Position numbers and translations under genes: made by a program. From contig CAOTKV010000001.1 in NCBI GenBank assembly GCA_948530865.1, positions 248,001 to 312,000 on the forward strand: DNA of 64,000 bases. Direction: 5' to 3'. Below are positions 63,760 to 64,000 of the stretch, in pieces (within the stretch, counting starts at the first letter, position 1; each line of letters opens with the position of its first letter). The notes beneath the pieces were generated by a model. It made no database searches. It worked only from the letters and a program-made list of their open reading frames with translations, and was not told the origin of the DNA. This DNA is from an uncultured Clostridia bacterium. Lineage in GTDB: Bacteria > Bacillota > Clostridia > TANB77 > CAG-508.

Positions 63760-64000
63760 TGTCTACTATCAATAAAAAGAAGCCTAATATTTAACCCTAG
63801 ACCTCTTTCCTCTATATCTTATCTAAAAAATTTTTTCTTCCTACAAATCTTTTTTATATTAAAAATTTCTAAAATATTTTATTTTTAATTAAATTCTTTA
63901 CAAATATATTTCTTAGATTTAAATATTAATATTAAATTTTTTTATTTAATTTAAAAATTCATCAAATTTATTATAATCAAAAATAATTCCATTAATCACA

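Larger units (their letters stand above)
62772..64000. other. Long AT-rich region without a credible gene
   Basis: About 1.2 kb with no frame that has a ribosome site and protein-like composition; the longest minus-strand frame (63566-63772) is low-complexity and crosses two hairpins. The stretch 62860-63010 is almost pure A/T low complexity. It holds diverged repeats and hairpins listed separately. No rRNA, tRNA or origin motif was recognised. Confidence 0.6.

Noticed and set aside
63566..63772. 68-codon minus-strand frame near the right end
   Set aside because: Low-complexity hydrophobic composition, no ribosome site, and it runs through two hairpins.

Overview
The window looks like a chromosomal segment of a very AT-rich, low-GC Gram-positive bacterium, most likely an uncultured, gut-type member of the Clostridia. 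The clues are the strong A/T bias, AGGAGG-type ribosome binding sites, frequent TTG/GTG starts, U-tract terminators, an S-box (SAM-I) riboswitch in front of metK, a dipicolinate synthase subunit (endospore formers) and a dockerin-bearing cell-wall hydrolase. No tRNA, rRNA, insertion sequence, prophage or CRISPR array was seen.

Layout. 1-4300: a membrane protein at the window edge, a lipoprotein, remnants of an HU gene and of a lipoprotein paralogue, asd, and a membrane-anchored J-domain protein. 4494-10951: miaB, a gene encoding mTERF-like helical repeats, mutS, asnB. 11007-25026: a HAD phosphatase, then a long plus-strand housekeeping run (ftsY, UPF0182, pgsA, ligA, two small unknowns, ruvB, a flavoprotein, a GT-C-like membrane protein, queH, mscL with a zinc ribbon). 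25051-27187: a CPBP protease gene frameshifted by a 7-bp tandem duplication, and an M20 peptidase. 27396-32121: an operon of unknown role (leucine-rich repeats, transglutaminase-like protein, unknown, HopA1-like protein, rhomboid protease). 32186-41478: a coiled-coil protein, polA, a membrane protein, SAM riboswitch plus metK, a dockerin glucosaminidase and a zinc-ribbon/DUF5050 protein.

41522-51146 is accessory. A block at about 42147-49244 is visibly richer in G+C, uses different codons, and lies between strong hairpin terminators. It encodes a solute-binding/VWA protein, two XpaC-like membrane-helical proteins, two tandem paralogous membrane-anchored binding-protein-like proteins and a TelA-family protein. 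This looks like a variant of the TelA/XpaC/VWA envelope-stress ('Ter-type') systems and is the strongest candidate for an unusual multi-gene system. dpaB and an orphan gene of similar codon style follow.

51319-62637 returns to AT-rich genes: acyl-ACP thioesterase, PAP2 phosphatase, CoaE-like kinase, a Y-family polymerase with SOS-like boxes, a Xer recombinase, then a tight operon with a glutathionylspermidine-synthase-like ATP-grasp enzyme, an unknown protein and homospermidine synthase. That operon suggests a homospermidine-conjugate pathway and is the second main candidate system. A DUF2207 membrane protein and a small PH-like protein follow. The last 1.36 kb has no credible gene but contains diverged direct repeats and several hairpins.

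Several genes (11007-11486, 25051-27187, 32186-33073, 42147-49244, 50124-51017) share a G+C-richer codon style and mostly have their own promoter or terminator, which suggests repeated single-gene or cassette insertion into an otherwise syntenic AT-rich backbone. All assignments come from reading motifs by eye; no database search was run.
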